Shown here piece by piece: positions 20,019 through 29,225 of a stretch of DNA of 64,000 nt. The number at the start of each line of letters is the position of its first letter. Positions within the stretch are counted from its first letter, which is position 1. This DNA is from Labrys monachus (GTDB lineage: Bacteria > Pseudomonadota > Alphaproteobacteria > Rhizobiales > Labraceae). The position numbers were made by a program, and so were the translations under genes. The notes under the pieces were generated by a model. It searched no databases and was not told the origin of the DNA. It worked only from the letters and a program-made list of their open reading frames with translations. The stretch covers positions 4,037,001 to 4,101,000 of the forward strand of contig NZ_JAUSVK010000001.1 of NCBI RefSeq assembly GCF_030814655.1, written 5' to 3'.

Positions 20019-20251
20019 TCCGGCCCCACCAAAAGCAGTCTTGCGCAGCACCACCGCGATCGATCATGCTTCTCCGAGCAGAATCGATACCGTCAAACCC
20101 TTCCGAAGATTAAGTGGATTCAGGTCGTCCGCTGCACGCAAGACCATCTCACATGCAGGCCCATCCCCCGAATCGGCATGCAGCCGACTCGCCCCGGCCT
20201 TCGCGGCCGTGCCCCCGCCGCTCCGCCGTCGGGCGGGACGGCGCTCGCTTC

Positions 20252-20284
20252 AATAAAAAGCTCACGCAGCGAACTGCGTGAGCT
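20252..20284 (-). terminator. Rho-independent terminator of the lipoprotein gene
   Basis: An 11-bp perfect stem (AGCTCACGCAG / CTGCGTGAGCT) with a CGAA loop spans 20259-20284. On the minus strand it is followed by TTTTT. It begins about 25 bases after the stop of the glycine-zipper lipoprotein gene, a textbook intrinsic terminator. Confidence 0.93.
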
Positions 20285-20308
20285 CTCTGACCTATGAGGC
20301 CGCTCCCC

Positions 20309-20590
20309 TTACGGGCACTGCACGCGACGATAATGCGCACGGCCGTAATAGTCGTAGTAACGACGGGTGCAGGCGCGCGGCGTCGTCTCGGAGCCGATGA
20401 TGGCTCCCGCAGCGCCGCCGAGCACGCCACCCACGAGAGCGCCGCCGGCAGAGTGAGTCGCTATGCCGCCGACAGCCGCACCGGCACCCGCGCCAATAAG
20501 TCCACCGCCCAAAGCGCGGTCGGAGCGGGAATATTCGGAACAACCTGCGAGCAAGAGCCCGGTGGCTGCAACGATCAAGAGCTTCTTCAA
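20309..20590 (-). CDS. Small glycine-zipper outer-membrane lipoprotein
   Basis: A 93-residue protein with a lipoprotein signal peptide (MKKLLIVAATGLLLAGC, lipobox LAGC with Cys17). The mature part has a glycine zipper (GGGLIGAGAGAAVGG and GGALVGGVLGGAAGAIIG) that would form a membrane-inserting hairpin, then a Tyr/Arg-rich tail. Such small YMGG- or 17-kDa-like lipoproteins are common in alphaproteobacteria and usually lie in the outer membrane. AGGAAG precedes the start and a strong terminator follows, so it is a single-gene unit. Its role is unknown. Confidence 0.87.
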   Translation of the reverse strand: MKKLLIVAATGLLLAGCSEYSRSDRALGGGLIGAGAGAAVGGIATHSAGGALVGGVLGGAAGAIIGSETTPRACTRRYYDYYGRAHYRRVQCP

Positions 20591-20749
20591 GAGACTTCCT
20601 CCATGAATGCTAACACTCCGACATCATATACGAGCCACGCTAAATCGCTAGCCTTACATCACGTGTTGGGTTAATTGCGCCACATGTTTGTCAACAACGT
20701 GATTTTTCCAGTAGAGGCGCGGAACTTAAGGTAACCAGCGGCGTTGTAT

Positions 20750-20769
20750 CCTTTCGCACTTGCGAAAGG
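20750..20769. promoter_or_regulatory. Palindrome upstream of the PfkB kinase gene
   Basis: A perfect 9-bp inverted repeat (CCTTTCGCA, two bases, TGCGAAAGG) lies 68 bases before the kinase start. It could be a regulator site or a leader hairpin; nothing in the sequence identifies a binder. Confidence 0.5.
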
Positions 20770-20836
20770 CCGCTTGCGTAGGGCGGGCATGACGTTTAAG
20801 CGAGGAAGATCGTGATTTTCCTCGGAGCGACAAGCC

Positions 20837-21733
20837 ATGGAAGCGCTCTTCATCGGCCATGCCTATATCGACGTGACGTTCATCGCGGATGACATGCCAC
20901 GCGGCGATGCGAAGTCGGTGGCCAAGGATTATGCGGTCGCCTTCGGCGGCAATGCAACCACGGCGGCGTTCTGCTGCGCCAAGCTCGGCGTCATTCCGGA
21001 TCTCATCACCACGAATTCGAACGACTGGCTCGGCCGGATGTTCATGGATATGGCGGCCAAATACGGCATTTCGGTGCATCCCCGGAAAGTCAGGCGTTCC
21101 TCGCTGTCCTTCATCATGCCCAAGGACGGGCAGCGCGCCATCGTGCGCGCCCGCGACGACGAGTATCTCCATCCCTACCCGCACCTCAATCTCGGCAGCT
21201 GCCGCGCCCTGCATCTCGACGGCCATCTCGCCGACGCCGCCCTCTACTATGCCAAGGCCTTCCGGCAGCTCGGCCGCCTCGTCTCGCTGGACGGCGGCGG
21301 CCTGCGCTCGAACACCGATGAACTGCTCGGCTATGTCGACGTCGCCGTGGTCGCCGAGCGGCTGTGCGAGCAGATGCACCTCTCGGAGGAGCAGATGCTG
21401 GACTACCTCAAGAGCAAGGGTTGCAAGATCGGCGGCGTCACCGCCGGCGAACGCGGCATGCTCTGGTACGACGAAACCGGCAAGGTCCAGCGCCTGCCTG
21501 CCCTCGCGGTGCCCAAGGCGGCAGTGGTCGACACCAACGGCGCCGGCGACATCTTCCACGGCGCCTACATGTATTCCTATCTCACCCGTCCGCTGTCGCG
21601 GTGGGAGGATCATTTCCGCTTTGCACGCGCCGCCTCCACCCACGCCATCCAGTTTCTCGGCAACGAGGCCAAATTGCCGACGCGGGCCGATGTCGAGGCG
21701 ATCGAGACGCGGTTCCAGCCCATTTCCGCCTAA
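20837..21733 (+). CDS. PfkB/ribokinase family carbohydrate kinase
   Basis: A 298-residue PfkB-family kinase. The N-terminal GGNATTAAF segment matches the substrate-binding motif (GGxxxN), and the C-terminal signature DTNGAGDIFHGAY carries the catalytic base Asp238 and the anion-hole GAGD. It phosphorylates a sugar, nucleoside or sugar acid hydroxyl with ATP in the cytoplasm; the substrate cannot be assigned. GGAG lies nine bases before the ATG at 20837. It is not in an operon with any recognisable sugar gene, so a housekeeping or salvage role is possible. Confidence 0.9.
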   Translation: MEALFIGHAYIDVTFIADDMPRGDAKSVAKDYAVAFGGNATTAAFCCAKLGVIPDLITTNSNDWLGRMFMDMAAKYGISVHPRKVRRSSLSFIMPKDGQRAIVRARDDEYLHPYPHLNLGSCRALHLDGHLADAALYYAKAFRQLGRLVSLDGGGLRSNTDELLGYVDVAVVAERLCEQMHLSEEQMLDYLKSKGCKIGGVTAGERGMLWYDETGKVQRLPALAVPKAAVVDTNGAGDIFHGAYMYSYLTRPLSRWEDHFRFARAASTHAIQFLGNEAKLPTRADVEAIETRFQPISA

Positions 21734-22209
21734 AGCAAAATGCGTTCGAGCAGGTGCGGTTCACCAATTTAACACATTGGTATCAATGGAATTTTGCGAT
21801 TCCTGGCGATTCGATCCGACGGTAGAAAGCGCTAGCCGGCACCACATTTGCGCTCGCGAGCAGGACCTGGAAATGACGCTTGTCGGATGCTCGCGCAGCC
21901 TCGTCCGGGCCGCCCCGCGCGGCAGGGCGGTAACGGGACAGGCCCGCCACGGCGGTGCCCTCCGCCGTGGCCTCCCGTGCTCCGGATGCAGATTTTCGCC
22001 TGCCCCTGCCGCTAAAATGCCGTCGTCTCCAGGCACTTAACCGATCCGTAACCGCGTCGGCTTAGCTTCATTGACTGTGTCGTTGCTGCAGCGGCGCCGA
22101 GCGGCCGCCTCGCCCGTCAGGGCACGGCAGTTGCCCGGCGAGCGGCGGGTGCGGCAAGTGGAATTGTAGCGGACGGCGCCTTCACGCCGGTGAGTATTGG
22201 GGACTTTGC
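21734..22209. other. Intergenic region, no gene seen
   Basis: I find no convincing gene, RNA or repeat between the kinase and the carboxypeptidase genes. Short open frames exist but lack an SD and plausible composition. The bases near 22170-22209 should contain the promoter of the carboxypeptidase gene. Confidence 0.4.
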
Positions 22210-23871
22210 ATGCTATCGCGATGGATCGGGGGCGGACTGGCCCGGACCACCACCATGGTTGCAGCCGGCATCATAGCCTTCAGCGCCACCATGGCGCTCC
22301 ACCCGGAAACCGCAGACGCCAAACGCCGTGTCCATCACGTCAGTTCGGCGAGCAAATCGCCCAAGCACGTACGGAGCCACCGCATGCGCTCCGGCCGGCC
22401 GGTGGCCTTCGCCAGCGACATGGTCAACAATCCGCTCTATTCGGCCATCGTCGTCGACGTCAAGACCGGGCGGACGCTCTACGAGGCATCGCCGGACGGC
22501 CTGCGCCATCCGGCTTCGATCACCAAGGTGATGACGCTCTACCTCCTGTTCGAGCAATTGCAGGCGGGGCGCATCTCGCTCTCGACGCCGCTGCCCGTCT
22601 CCGCCCATGCGGCAGCCCAGTCGCCGACCAAGCTCGGCCTGCGCCCTGGCGAGACGATCACCGTCGAAGACGCCATCAAGGGCGTCGTGACCCGGTCGGC
22701 CAACGACGCCGCCGTCGTCATCGCCGAGGCGCTGGGCGGCACCGAAGAGAATTTCAGCGCGATCATGACGCGCAAGGCCCGGGCCCTCGGCATGACCCGG
22801 ACGCGCTACGTCAACGCTTCCGGCCTTCCCGACGCCGCCCAGATCTCGACCGCGCATGACCTCGCCATTCTCGGCATGGCGATCCAGAAGCGTTTCCCGA
22901 AATATTACCGCTACTTCTCGACGCGCAGCTTCGCCTTCCGCGGCCACGTCATCGGCAGCCACAACCATCTTCTCGGCAGCGTCGTCGGCGTCGACGGCAT
23001 CAAGACGGGATATACGCGCGCCAGCGGCTTCAACCTGCTGACCTCGGTCAAGCGCGACAATCGCCAGCTCGTCGCCGTGGTGATGGGCGGGCACAGCGCT
23101 CCGTCCCGAGACGTGGTGATGCGCCATCTGATCGACACCTACATGTCCCGTGCCTATGCCGGCAATGCCGTCGACCGCTCGGCGCCGGCCGTCGCCCAGG
23201 CCGACGACGATACCGGCTCGTCGGTCGCCATGGCGCCGCGCAGCCTGCCCACGGTGCGCCCGGCGGTGATCGCCGAAGCACCCAAGCCCCGCGTCGCTGC
23301 GCCGGTGGCGCTCGTCGCGGTCCGGCCTCCTGCCGATATCCCACCCGAGCCGGCGCCCGAGGCTCCCGCGCAATTCACCCCCGCGAAGCCGGCCATCGCC
23401 TCCACCGTCCAGAGCGGGCCCGTCATGCGCTGGGTGCAGGGTCCGGCTCCCGTCATGACCGCCCCGGCGACCCCGCCGATCCAGGCGGAGGGCAATGTCG
23501 ACGCCGCGCCGGAGACCACCGGCGGGGTGCAGATGGTCCGCACCGCGACCTACAGGGCCGACGAGGACGGCCGGAGCGCTCCCCAGTCCGCCTCGCAGAA
23601 GATCGCCCTTGCGCCTCCGCAGCGCAGCGGCTGGATCATCCAGATCGGCGCCACCGACAGCGAAGGCGCGGCGAGGCAGCTGCTGGCCAGCGCCAAGGCG
23701 GCCGGCAGCACGGCATTGGCTTCCGCCAGCCCCTTCACCGAGATGGTGGACCGCAACGGCTCGAAGCTGTGGCGCGCCCGTTTCGGCGGCTTCGACGATC
23801 GGCGCCGTGCGACGGCCGCCTGCAACAGCCTCAAGGCCGCGTCATTCACCTGCGTCGCCGTCAAGCTCTGA
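22210..23871 (+). CDS. D-alanyl-D-alanine carboxypeptidase (PBP5/6-like, S11) with C-terminal SPOR domain
   Basis: A 553-residue periplasmic penicillin-binding protein. After an N-terminal signal/anchor segment (residues 10-30), the S11 domain shows all three active-site motifs: SITK at 103-106 with nucleophile Ser103, SAN at 163-165 and KTG at 265-267. A long Pro/Ala-rich linker (about 310-470) leads to a C-terminal SPOR domain (WIIQIGATDSEGAARQLLA to the end), which binds denuded glycan strands at the septum. The enzyme trims the terminal D-Ala of peptidoglycan pentapeptides. This S11-SPOR arrangement is typical of alphaproteobacteria. Confidence 0.95.
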   Translation: MLSRWIGGGLARTTTMVAAGIIAFSATMALHPETADAKRRVHHVSSASKSPKHVRSHRMRSGRPVAFASDMVNNPLYSAIVVDVKTGRTLYEASPDGLRHPASITKVMTLYLLFEQLQAGRISLSTPLPVSAHAAAQSPTKLGLRPGETITVEDAIKGVVTRSANDAAVVIAEALGGTEENFSAIMTRKARALGMTRTRYVNASGLPDAAQISTAHDLAILGMAIQKRFPKYYRYFSTRSFAFRGHVIGSHNHLLGSVVGVDGIKTGYTRASGFNLLTSVKRDNRQLVAVVMGGHSAPSRDVVMRHLIDTYMSRAYAGNAVDRSAPAVAQADDDTGSSVAMAPRSLPTVRPAVIAEAPKPRVAAPVALVAVRPPADIPPEPAPEAPAQFTPAKPAIASTVQSGPVMRWVQGPAPVMTAPATPPIQAEGNVDAAPETTGGVQMVRTATYRADEDGRSAPQSASQKIALAPPQRSGWIIQIGATDSEGAARQLLASAKAAGSTALASASPFTEMVDRNGSKLWRARFGGFDDRRRATAACNSLKAASFTCVAVKL

Positions 23872-24356
23872 CCTCCGGCGCCCGAACGGGCGATCCGGCA
23901 TCGCATCGAGGCCAGCAAGTGAAAGCGTCCCGAAAGTTTGATACATACTTGGATACCGCTCGGGCTGCCGCACTACAATGGCGGTATAAGGCCTCTGGCT
24001 CAAAGTATGCCTCACGGGGTTGCCTTGATTGCCCGACATCGCAAGGCTCCGCCGGACATATGGCCGGGGTGGTTCACGTTTACGCGAGCCAACCTGGTCC
24101 GATGGCGGAGAGCGGGTGCACCGTTTCCACTCGAAAAGCTGCCGTCGCCGCAGCAATAGCGGGTTTTCTACTTGAAGAATCAGCGGTACCGGATTCTTTT
24201 CGGAGCGAAGCTCCGTCCTGTCCGACGAGCGGGGTCCCTGCGTGGTGCTTCGAGCTCTCCTTCAGAGCTCAGCGAGCCGGCAGACCATTAATCGTTGTGT
24301 AACTATGGTCTGCGAACCTTGATGTACAGTCTTGCTCGTCATGTGTGGAGTTAGCG
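23872..24356. other. Intergenic region with lower GC, no gene seen
   Basis: A small stem (CGCCCG-AA-CGGGCG, 23879-23892) directly follows the carboxypeptidase stop and may act as a terminator. The remainder is visibly poorer in G+C than the genes around it and carries no frame with a plausible start or composition. It could be degraded foreign DNA; I see no recognisable remnant. Confidence 0.4.
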
Positions 24357-25127
24357 TCAATGACTTTCAAGAAGAATATCCCTGGCTTGGTTGACACGCG
24401 CAGCCATCTGCGTCGTCCCCCCCTTGTCGGGATGAATTTTCTTCATGAGCGTACGATGGGCCCGACGAATGTCGTCGGCACTCGACCCCGGCTGCACCCC
24501 AAGGATCTCGTAAGCTTCCTGCTTGGACATCGAGTCGGACGAAGCGCCGCCCCGCCGCCCCGCTGCCGAATCATCCTGGAAGTGTTCACGCCATCCGGAA
24601 AGCCGGCGGTCGAGATAAGCTTCAAGGATTGAGCGCCCGAAGAAATCGGCCGCGATCTCCTGCCGGAGGGCCAGAAGCTCGGCAGGCTGCATGGTGGACA
24701 GCTTTCTTCCGGCGAAACGCCCCGCGGTGACCTGCCCGTCGACCGGCCGGCGCGTCGGATCGAGCATGACCGTCATGGTGGCGGTCCGGACATAGTTGCC
24801 GCGCAGGTGCGGCCGAGGGAAGGCCGTCTTCGACATCCGCGGCAGCCAGCCGCGCAGCCCCGCGGCAAGGATGAACAGCGGGACGGCAAGTCCGATCTCG
24901 CCACGCGTGAGCATGAAGATGGCCAGCGCGAAGGCAAGGAAACTGCCTCCCCGGCGCAACAGGCGGTCCAGGGCCGGCGACTTCGACAGGCTGCCGGGCT
25001 TGAGCAACTGCCAGAGGCAGAGCAGAACCACGCATCCCAGAATAAGCTGACTCAAGGCATCCGATCCCGCATGGAGCGGACCGAGAATCGGTCCGCCACC
25101 GCCGCACTTGCCCCTTGCGGAAGCCAT
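24357..25127 (-). CDS. Membrane-anchored J-domain protein
   Basis: About 256 residues. The N-terminus has a membrane segment (SQLILGCVVLLCLWQLL) and a second hydrophobic stretch near residues 65-90, and the last 65 residues form a J domain (KQEAYEILGVQPGSSADDIRRAH with the HPD tripeptide in KKIHPDKGG), which stimulates DnaK-type Hsp70 ATPase. The J domain at the very C-terminus after membrane segments recalls Tim14/Pam18 and DjlA-like proteins. The start is either ATG 25127 or TTG 25133; neither has a clear SD. A cytoplasm-facing co-chaperone at the inner membrane is the likely role. Confidence 0.85.
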   Translation of the reverse strand: MASARGKCGGGGPILGPLHAGSDALSQLILGCVVLLCLWQLLKPGSLSKSPALDRLLRRGGSFLAFALAIFMLTRGEIGLAVPLFILAAGLRGWLPRMSKTAFPRPHLRGNYVRTATMTVMLDPTRRPVDGQVTAGRFAGRKLSTMQPAELLALRQEIAADFFGRSILEAYLDRRLSGWREHFQDDSAAGRRGGASSDSMSKQEAYEILGVQPGSSADDIRRAHRTLMKKIHPDKGGTTQMAARVNQARDILLESH

Positions 25128-25315
25128 GGTCAAGAGAGCGGTGTGGAAATACCGCCTTCCCGGGCACCTGCGGCAAGGCGGGTATCGATATCAGCATATC
25201 GCCCGCCGGACGAAACGTCATGCTGGCCCGACTCCCGGAATTGCCGGTATAGCGGCGTCGGCAGCGTGCCGCTCCTCCCCGTCCACCGACCCGTCAATCC
25301 CGTGCAGAACCAGCG

Positions 25316-26167
25316 ATGGCCGACATCATCATTACCCGAACCGTCTCCGACCTGCGGCATGCCGTGCGAAAGTTTCGCGACGAGGGCGACAGGATCGGCC
25401 TCGTGCCGACCATGGGCGCCCTGCATGACGGCCATATCGCTCTCGTGCGCGAGGCGAGAAAGCGCGCGGCGAGGGTGATCGCCACCATCTTCGTCAATCC
25501 CGCGCAGTTCTCCCCCGCCGAAGACCTCGCTAAATATCCGCGCACAGAGGAAGCCGACCTCGCCCGCCTGTCCGCGGCGAGGGCCGACATCCTGTTCGCT
25601 CCGACGGTCGGCGAGATGTATCCGCAGGGGTTCGCAACCACGATATCGGTCGGCGGCCCGGCCGCGGCCGGCCTCGAGGATCGCTTCCGCCCCACGCATT
25701 TCGCAGGGGTGGCCACCGTCGTCGCCAAGCTGTTCATGCAGAGCGGCGCCGATGTCGCGATGTTCGGGGAGAAGGATTACCAGCAATTGATGGTGGTGGC
25801 GCAGATGGCGCGCGACCTCGATCTGCCCGTCGAGATCGCCGCCGTGGCGACGCAGCGCGAGGAGGACGGCCTTGCCATGTCGTCGCGCAACCGTTTTCTC
25901 TCTCCCGAGCACCGGGCGCTCGCGCCCCTTCTCCACCGCACGCTCCGGAAGGCCGCCGACGACATCGCCGGCGGAGCCGGGATCGAGGCCGCCCTCGCCG
26001 AGGGCCGGGCGGCCATCGAACAGGCAGGCTTCGCTCTCGACTACCTGGAGGCGCGGCACGCCGCGAGCCTCGCCCCGATCGCCGATCCCGCCGCCGGCCC
26101 CGTCCGCCTGCTGGTCGCCGCCAAGATCGGGCAGACCCGCCTGATCGACAACATCGCGGCGACCTGA
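25316..26167 (+). CDS. panC: Pantothenate synthetase
   Basis: A 283-residue PanC (EC 6.3.2.1), the ATP-dependent ligase joining pantoate and beta-alanine in coenzyme A biosynthesis. The nucleotidyltransferase motifs are present: the HIGH-type LHDGH (His37-His40) after VPTMGAL, FVNPAQFSPAEDLAKYPRT, GEKDYQQLMVV and the KMSKS-like MSSRNRFL. Length and all motifs are standard. It stands alone here; panB is not adjacent. Confidence 0.97.
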   Translation: MADIIITRTVSDLRHAVRKFRDEGDRIGLVPTMGALHDGHIALVREARKRAARVIATIFVNPAQFSPAEDLAKYPRTEEADLARLSAARADILFAPTVGEMYPQGFATTISVGGPAAAGLEDRFRPTHFAGVATVVAKLFMQSGADVAMFGEKDYQQLMVVAQMARDLDLPVEIAAVATQREEDGLAMSSRNRFLSPEHRALAPLLHRTLRKAADDIAGGAGIEAALAEGRAAIEQAGFALDYLEARHAASLAPIADPAAGPVRLLVAAKIGQTRLIDNIAAT

Positions 26168-26519
26168 GCGCCCATGCGAGGCGTTGCGCCCAGCGGCGCA
26201 ACGCGAGGGTCCAGCCATGATGCGCAAGCCATGCTGTCGCGCACATTAACCGTCCCGACAGAGCGAAGCGCGACGAAAAAATGGCGAAAATCCTGGTTGC
26301 CGCCTTAACTTGCGCGCCCCGCGCAAAAACGCAAAAATGTGGTTAACGGGGCGTTAATTTTCGTTTTATCAAGATGTTACGGACACAACCGCCCCGTTCG
26401 AATCCTGTTCTTTGTGCGGCAGGAGCGTTGTGCGGGTACGGGCCTTATGCAAAATTGGCTTCAGGAACGTGCAACTGCCGCAGCCCGCGGGTCAAAGGCA
26501 TAACGGATCTGACATTTCG
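26168..26519. other. A+T-rich intergenic region, no gene seen
   Basis: Roughly 26270-26400 is notably A+T-rich, with runs of A (AAAAACGCAAAAATG) and T. This is compatible with a promoter and curved DNA upstream of the BTLCP gene. I see no gene or RNA. Confidence 0.4.
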
Positions 26520-27236
26520 ATGCGCTTCTTGATCAAGATCGGATCCAGTTTGAGCCGCCGGACGCCCAGGCCGGACCCTGGCCGGACCCTGGATCGCCCG
26601 TCGCATCACGATATGTTCGTCCGGATCTTTGTCGCCCTGGCCTGCGCCGCCCTCCTCTTCGTGCCGATCGTCGTCAGGACCGCGGAGGCCGCCAGCGCCA
26701 TCTCCGTCTATGCGCCGGTGGGCGATGTCACCACCTCGCCCTCCGGCTACCTGCAGTTCTGCAACGACAACCCCGGCGACTGTCGCCCAGGACCGCAGGA
26801 GGCGCGCGACATCGTTCTCTCGCGCCAGGCGTGGCGGGATCTCGTCGCACTGAACGAACAGGTCAATCACGCCGTCAAGCCGATGACCGATCTCGACAAT
26901 TACGGCAAGGTCGAATGGTGGGCCTATCCCACGGACGGCTACGGCGATTGCGAGGACTATGTCCTGCTGAAGCGCAAGCTGCTGATCGATGCGGGGTGGC
27001 CGCGCTCCGCGCTGCTGATCACCGTCGTCCGCGACAAGAAGGGCGAGGGCCACGCCGTGTTGATGGTCAAGACCGACCGCGGCGAATTCGTCCTCGACAA
27101 CCAGGAGCAGAAGATCCTGCCCTGGCGAGCCACGGGCTACCGCTACGTCAAGCGCCAGTCGCAGACCGACCAGAATGTATGGGTGTCGCTCGGCGATACG
27201 CAGACCACCTCCATCGTCTCGGCCAGGGGCGACTGA
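26520..27236 (+). CDS. BTLCP-family transglutaminase-like cysteine peptidase, exported
   Basis: A 238-residue protein of the bacterial transglutaminase-like cysteine proteinase family (PF06035). An N-terminal membrane or signal segment (FVRIFVALACAALLFVPIVV, ending near AEA-AS) precedes the catalytic domain, in which the triad is visible: Cys144 in GDCEDY, His178 in GEGHAVLMV and Asp193 in FVLDN. I start at the ATG at 26520; an ATG at 26613 just before the hydrophobic stretch is an alternative. Relatives include LapG, which cleaves adhesins, but no LapD or adhesin gene is nearby, so the substrate is unknown. Confidence 0.9.
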   Translation: MRFLIKIGSSLSRRTPRPDPGRTLDRPSHHDMFVRIFVALACAALLFVPIVVRTAEAASAISVYAPVGDVTTSPSGYLQFCNDNPGDCRPGPQEARDIVLSRQAWRDLVALNEQVNHAVKPMTDLDNYGKVEWWAYPTDGYGDCEDYVLLKRKLLIDAGWPRSALLITVVRDKKGEGHAVLMVKTDRGEFVLDNQEQKILPWRATGYRYVKRQSQTDQNVWVSLGDTQTTSIVSARGD

Positions 27237-27271
27237 CGTCTGAAAAGAGACCGGTGGCCCTCCTCCGGGCC

Positions 27272-27802
27272 TTATCCGACCTGCCTCAATCCCTTGGCGA
27301 AGCGCCTGGCGTTTTCGACATAATGGGCCGCGCCGCTCAGCAGCCGTTCGGCGTCGGCCGGCTCCAGTGTGCGGACGACTCGCGCGGGTGAGCCGACGAT
27401 GAGCGAGTGATCCGGAAACACTTTGCCCTCGGTGACGAGCGCGTTGGCGCCGACCAGAGACCCCTTGCCGATGCGCGCCCCGTTGAGGATCGTCGCGCCC
27501 ATGCCGATCAGGCTTCCCGCGCCGATGGTGCAGCCATGCAGGATCACCGAATGGCCCACCGTGCAGTCCTCGCCGACGGTGAGCGGGAAACCCGTATCGG
27601 AATGCAGCACCGCGCCGTCCTGGATGTTGCTGCGCGCCCCGATATGCATCGGCTCGTTATCGCCGCGCAGGATCGCCGCAAACCAGATATTGACGTCCTC
27701 GCCGAGAGTGACGCGGCCGATCACCCGGGCGTCCGGTGCCACCCAGTAGCGTCCATCCCCGGGCACGTCGGGGGCCGCGTCGTCGAGCGCATAGAGAGGC
27801 AT
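27272..27802 (-). CDS. Gamma-class carbonic anhydrase family protein
   Basis: A 176-residue left-handed beta-helix protein with hexapeptide repeats (IGRVTLGEDVNIWFAAILRGDN onward). The three zinc-ligand His residues of gamma carbonic anhydrases are present: His67 (AVLHSD), His84 (VGHSVI) and His89 (LHGC). The short helix at the C-terminus (AERLLSGAAHYVENARRF) is usual for this YrdA/PaaY-like group. GGGAG lies eight bases before the ATG at 27802. Members catalyse CO2 hydration or act as thioesterase-like accessory proteins. Confidence 0.92.
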   Translation of the reverse strand: MPLYALDDAAPDVPGDGRYWVAPDARVIGRVTLGEDVNIWFAAILRGDNEPMHIGARSNIQDGAVLHSDTGFPLTVGEDCTVGHSVILHGCTIGAGSLIGMGATILNGARIGKGSLVGANALVTEGKVFPDHSLIVGSPARVVRTLEPADAERLLSGAAHYVENARRFAKGLRQVG

Positions 27803-27941
27803 GGTCTGTTCTCCCGCCTGGATTGCCGGGCATGCCGGAAGCCCCCGTCGTCGTCCGATGCCCGAACGTCATCGCGACGCCGAGGACCTTCCGCGCATGG
27901 GCGCTGGCCGGCCGGAGCCGTCGCCCAGCCCCCGCGCGACG

Positions 27942-28154
27942 TCAGCCATCGAGATCGATATCGAGGATGGCCATGTGGAAATCATACGAGGTCTCGCCGT
28001 CCTCCTTGTCCTCGGAGATGAGGCCGATCGACTCCTCGCCGATATAGACCTCGGCGCTGTCCGTCTTGCGGGCGCGCGGGACGACACGGATGGTGGCGTT
28101 GCCGAAGGTGCGCCGGAGATAGGCTTCGACGCGCTGCATGTCTTTCTTGTCCAC
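27942..28154 (-). CDS. DUF3126 family protein
   Basis: A 70-residue small protein of the alphaproteobacterial DUF3126 family: KKDMQRVEAYLRRTFGN, then IRVVPRARKTDSAEVYIGEESIG and the acidic end DFHMAILDIDLDG. I use the GTG at 28154 because GAGG lies six bases upstream; a TTG at 28166 would add four residues. Function unknown; the gene lies between the carbonic anhydrase and cysE genes on the same strand, as a separate unit with 139- and 130-base gaps. Confidence 0.88.
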   Translation of the reverse strand: MDKKDMQRVEAYLRRTFGNATIRVVPRARKTDSAEVYIGEESIGLISEDKEDGETSYDFHMAILDIDLDG

Positions 28155-28284
28155 GGGTGTCCTCAAATCTGTGAGCCGGCCCTGTAGTCGACCGGCGACG
28201 AGGGGCCTTTGCCATGGCGCGCCCGGCGGTGCAAGGTCGCGCCGACGAGGCGCGCGCCGTTATCGGTGGATAGCGGCGGCGGCT

Positions 28285-29139
28285 TCAAAGGCCGACATCG
28301 TGCCAGAAGATGTCGTTCGGCATCGGTCCGTGCAGGATCTGGTCCATGCTGCGGGAGGGTTCGGCGCAGCCTGCTTCACCGACGACGCGGGCGGGAACGC
28401 CGGCCACCGTGGTGTTTCGCGGTACCGGCTTCAGCACCACGGAACCGGCGGCGACGCGTGCGCATTGCCCGATCTCGATATTGCCGAGGATCTTCGCGCC
28501 CGCCCCGATCATCACGCCCCGCCGAATCTTCGGATGGCGGTCGCCCGTCTCCTTGCCGGTGCCGCCGAGGGTGACGTCCTGCAGGATCGAGACGTCGTCG
28601 TCGATCACCGCGGTCTCGCCCACCACCAGCCCGGTGGCGTGATCGAGGAAGATGCCGCGGCCGATCGGCACGTTGGGATTGATGTCGCACTGGAACACGG
28701 CGGATGAGCGGCTCTGCAGATAGAGCGCGAAATCGCGCCGCCCGGCACGCCACAGCCAATGCGCCAGGCGATGGGTCTGCACCGCGTGGAAGCCCTTGAA
28801 GTAGAGGATCGGCTCGATATAGCGCGTGGCGGCCGGATCCCGGTCGATGACGGCGGCGATATCCGCCCTGAAGGCGCTGGCGATCGACGGATCGGCTTCG
28901 AGCGCCTTGCCGAAGGCCTGGGCGATCAGCGTCGCCGGCATGTCCGGATGGTCGAGCCTGGACGCCACGCGCTGGACGACCGCGCCTTCGAGCGAGCTCA
29001 ATTGCAGGATGTTGGCGAAGATGAAGCTGGACAGCTGCGGCTCCGCATGGGTGACGGCCTCCGCTTCCATCCGGACCCGGCTCCAGACCGGATCGACCAT
29101 GTCGAGCCCATGGGCCACCAGGCGTTTTGTCTGATTCAT
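28285..29139 (-). CDS. cysE: Serine O-acetyltransferase
   Basis: A 284-residue CysE (EC 2.3.1.30), which acetylates L-serine with acetyl-CoA in cysteine biosynthesis. The N-terminal alpha-helical domain (ADIAAVIDRDPAATRYIEPILYFKGFHAVQTHRLAHWLW) is followed by the left-handed beta-helix (FQCDINPNVPIGRGIFLDHATGLVVGETAVI, DVTLGGTGK, KIRRGVMIGAGAKILGNIEIG). The catalytic His/Asp of DHATG are present. The frame is open far upstream, but only the ATG at 29139 (MNQTKRLVAHG) fits the family. A C-terminal tail of about 35 residues may contain the cysteine synthase-binding end. Confidence 0.94.
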   Translation of the reverse strand: MNQTKRLVAHGLDMVDPVWSRVRMEAEAVTHAEPQLSSFIFANILQLSSLEGAVVQRVASRLDHPDMPATLIAQAFGKALEADPSIASAFRADIAAVIDRDPAATRYIEPILYFKGFHAVQTHRLAHWLWRAGRRDFALYLQSRSSAVFQCDINPNVPIGRGIFLDHATGLVVGETAVIDDDVSILQDVTLGGTGKETGDRHPKIRRGVMIGAGAKILGNIEIGQCARVAAGSVVLKPVPRNTTVAGVPARVVGEAGCAEPSRSMDQILHGPMPNDIFWHDVGL

Positions 29140-29225
29140 GTGCTTGTCCGCTGGTTTCGGCTGTCGCGGCGGCCATCGGCCGTCCCTCTTTCTATCGCAG
29201 CCGGATGTCGCATGCCAATGCTGTT

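Noticed and set aside
24090..24160. Stretch GGCGGAGAGCGGGTGCACC that looks like a tRNA start
   Set aside because: No acceptor, D, anticodon or T stems can be formed around it, and no T-loop TTCGA follows at the right distance.
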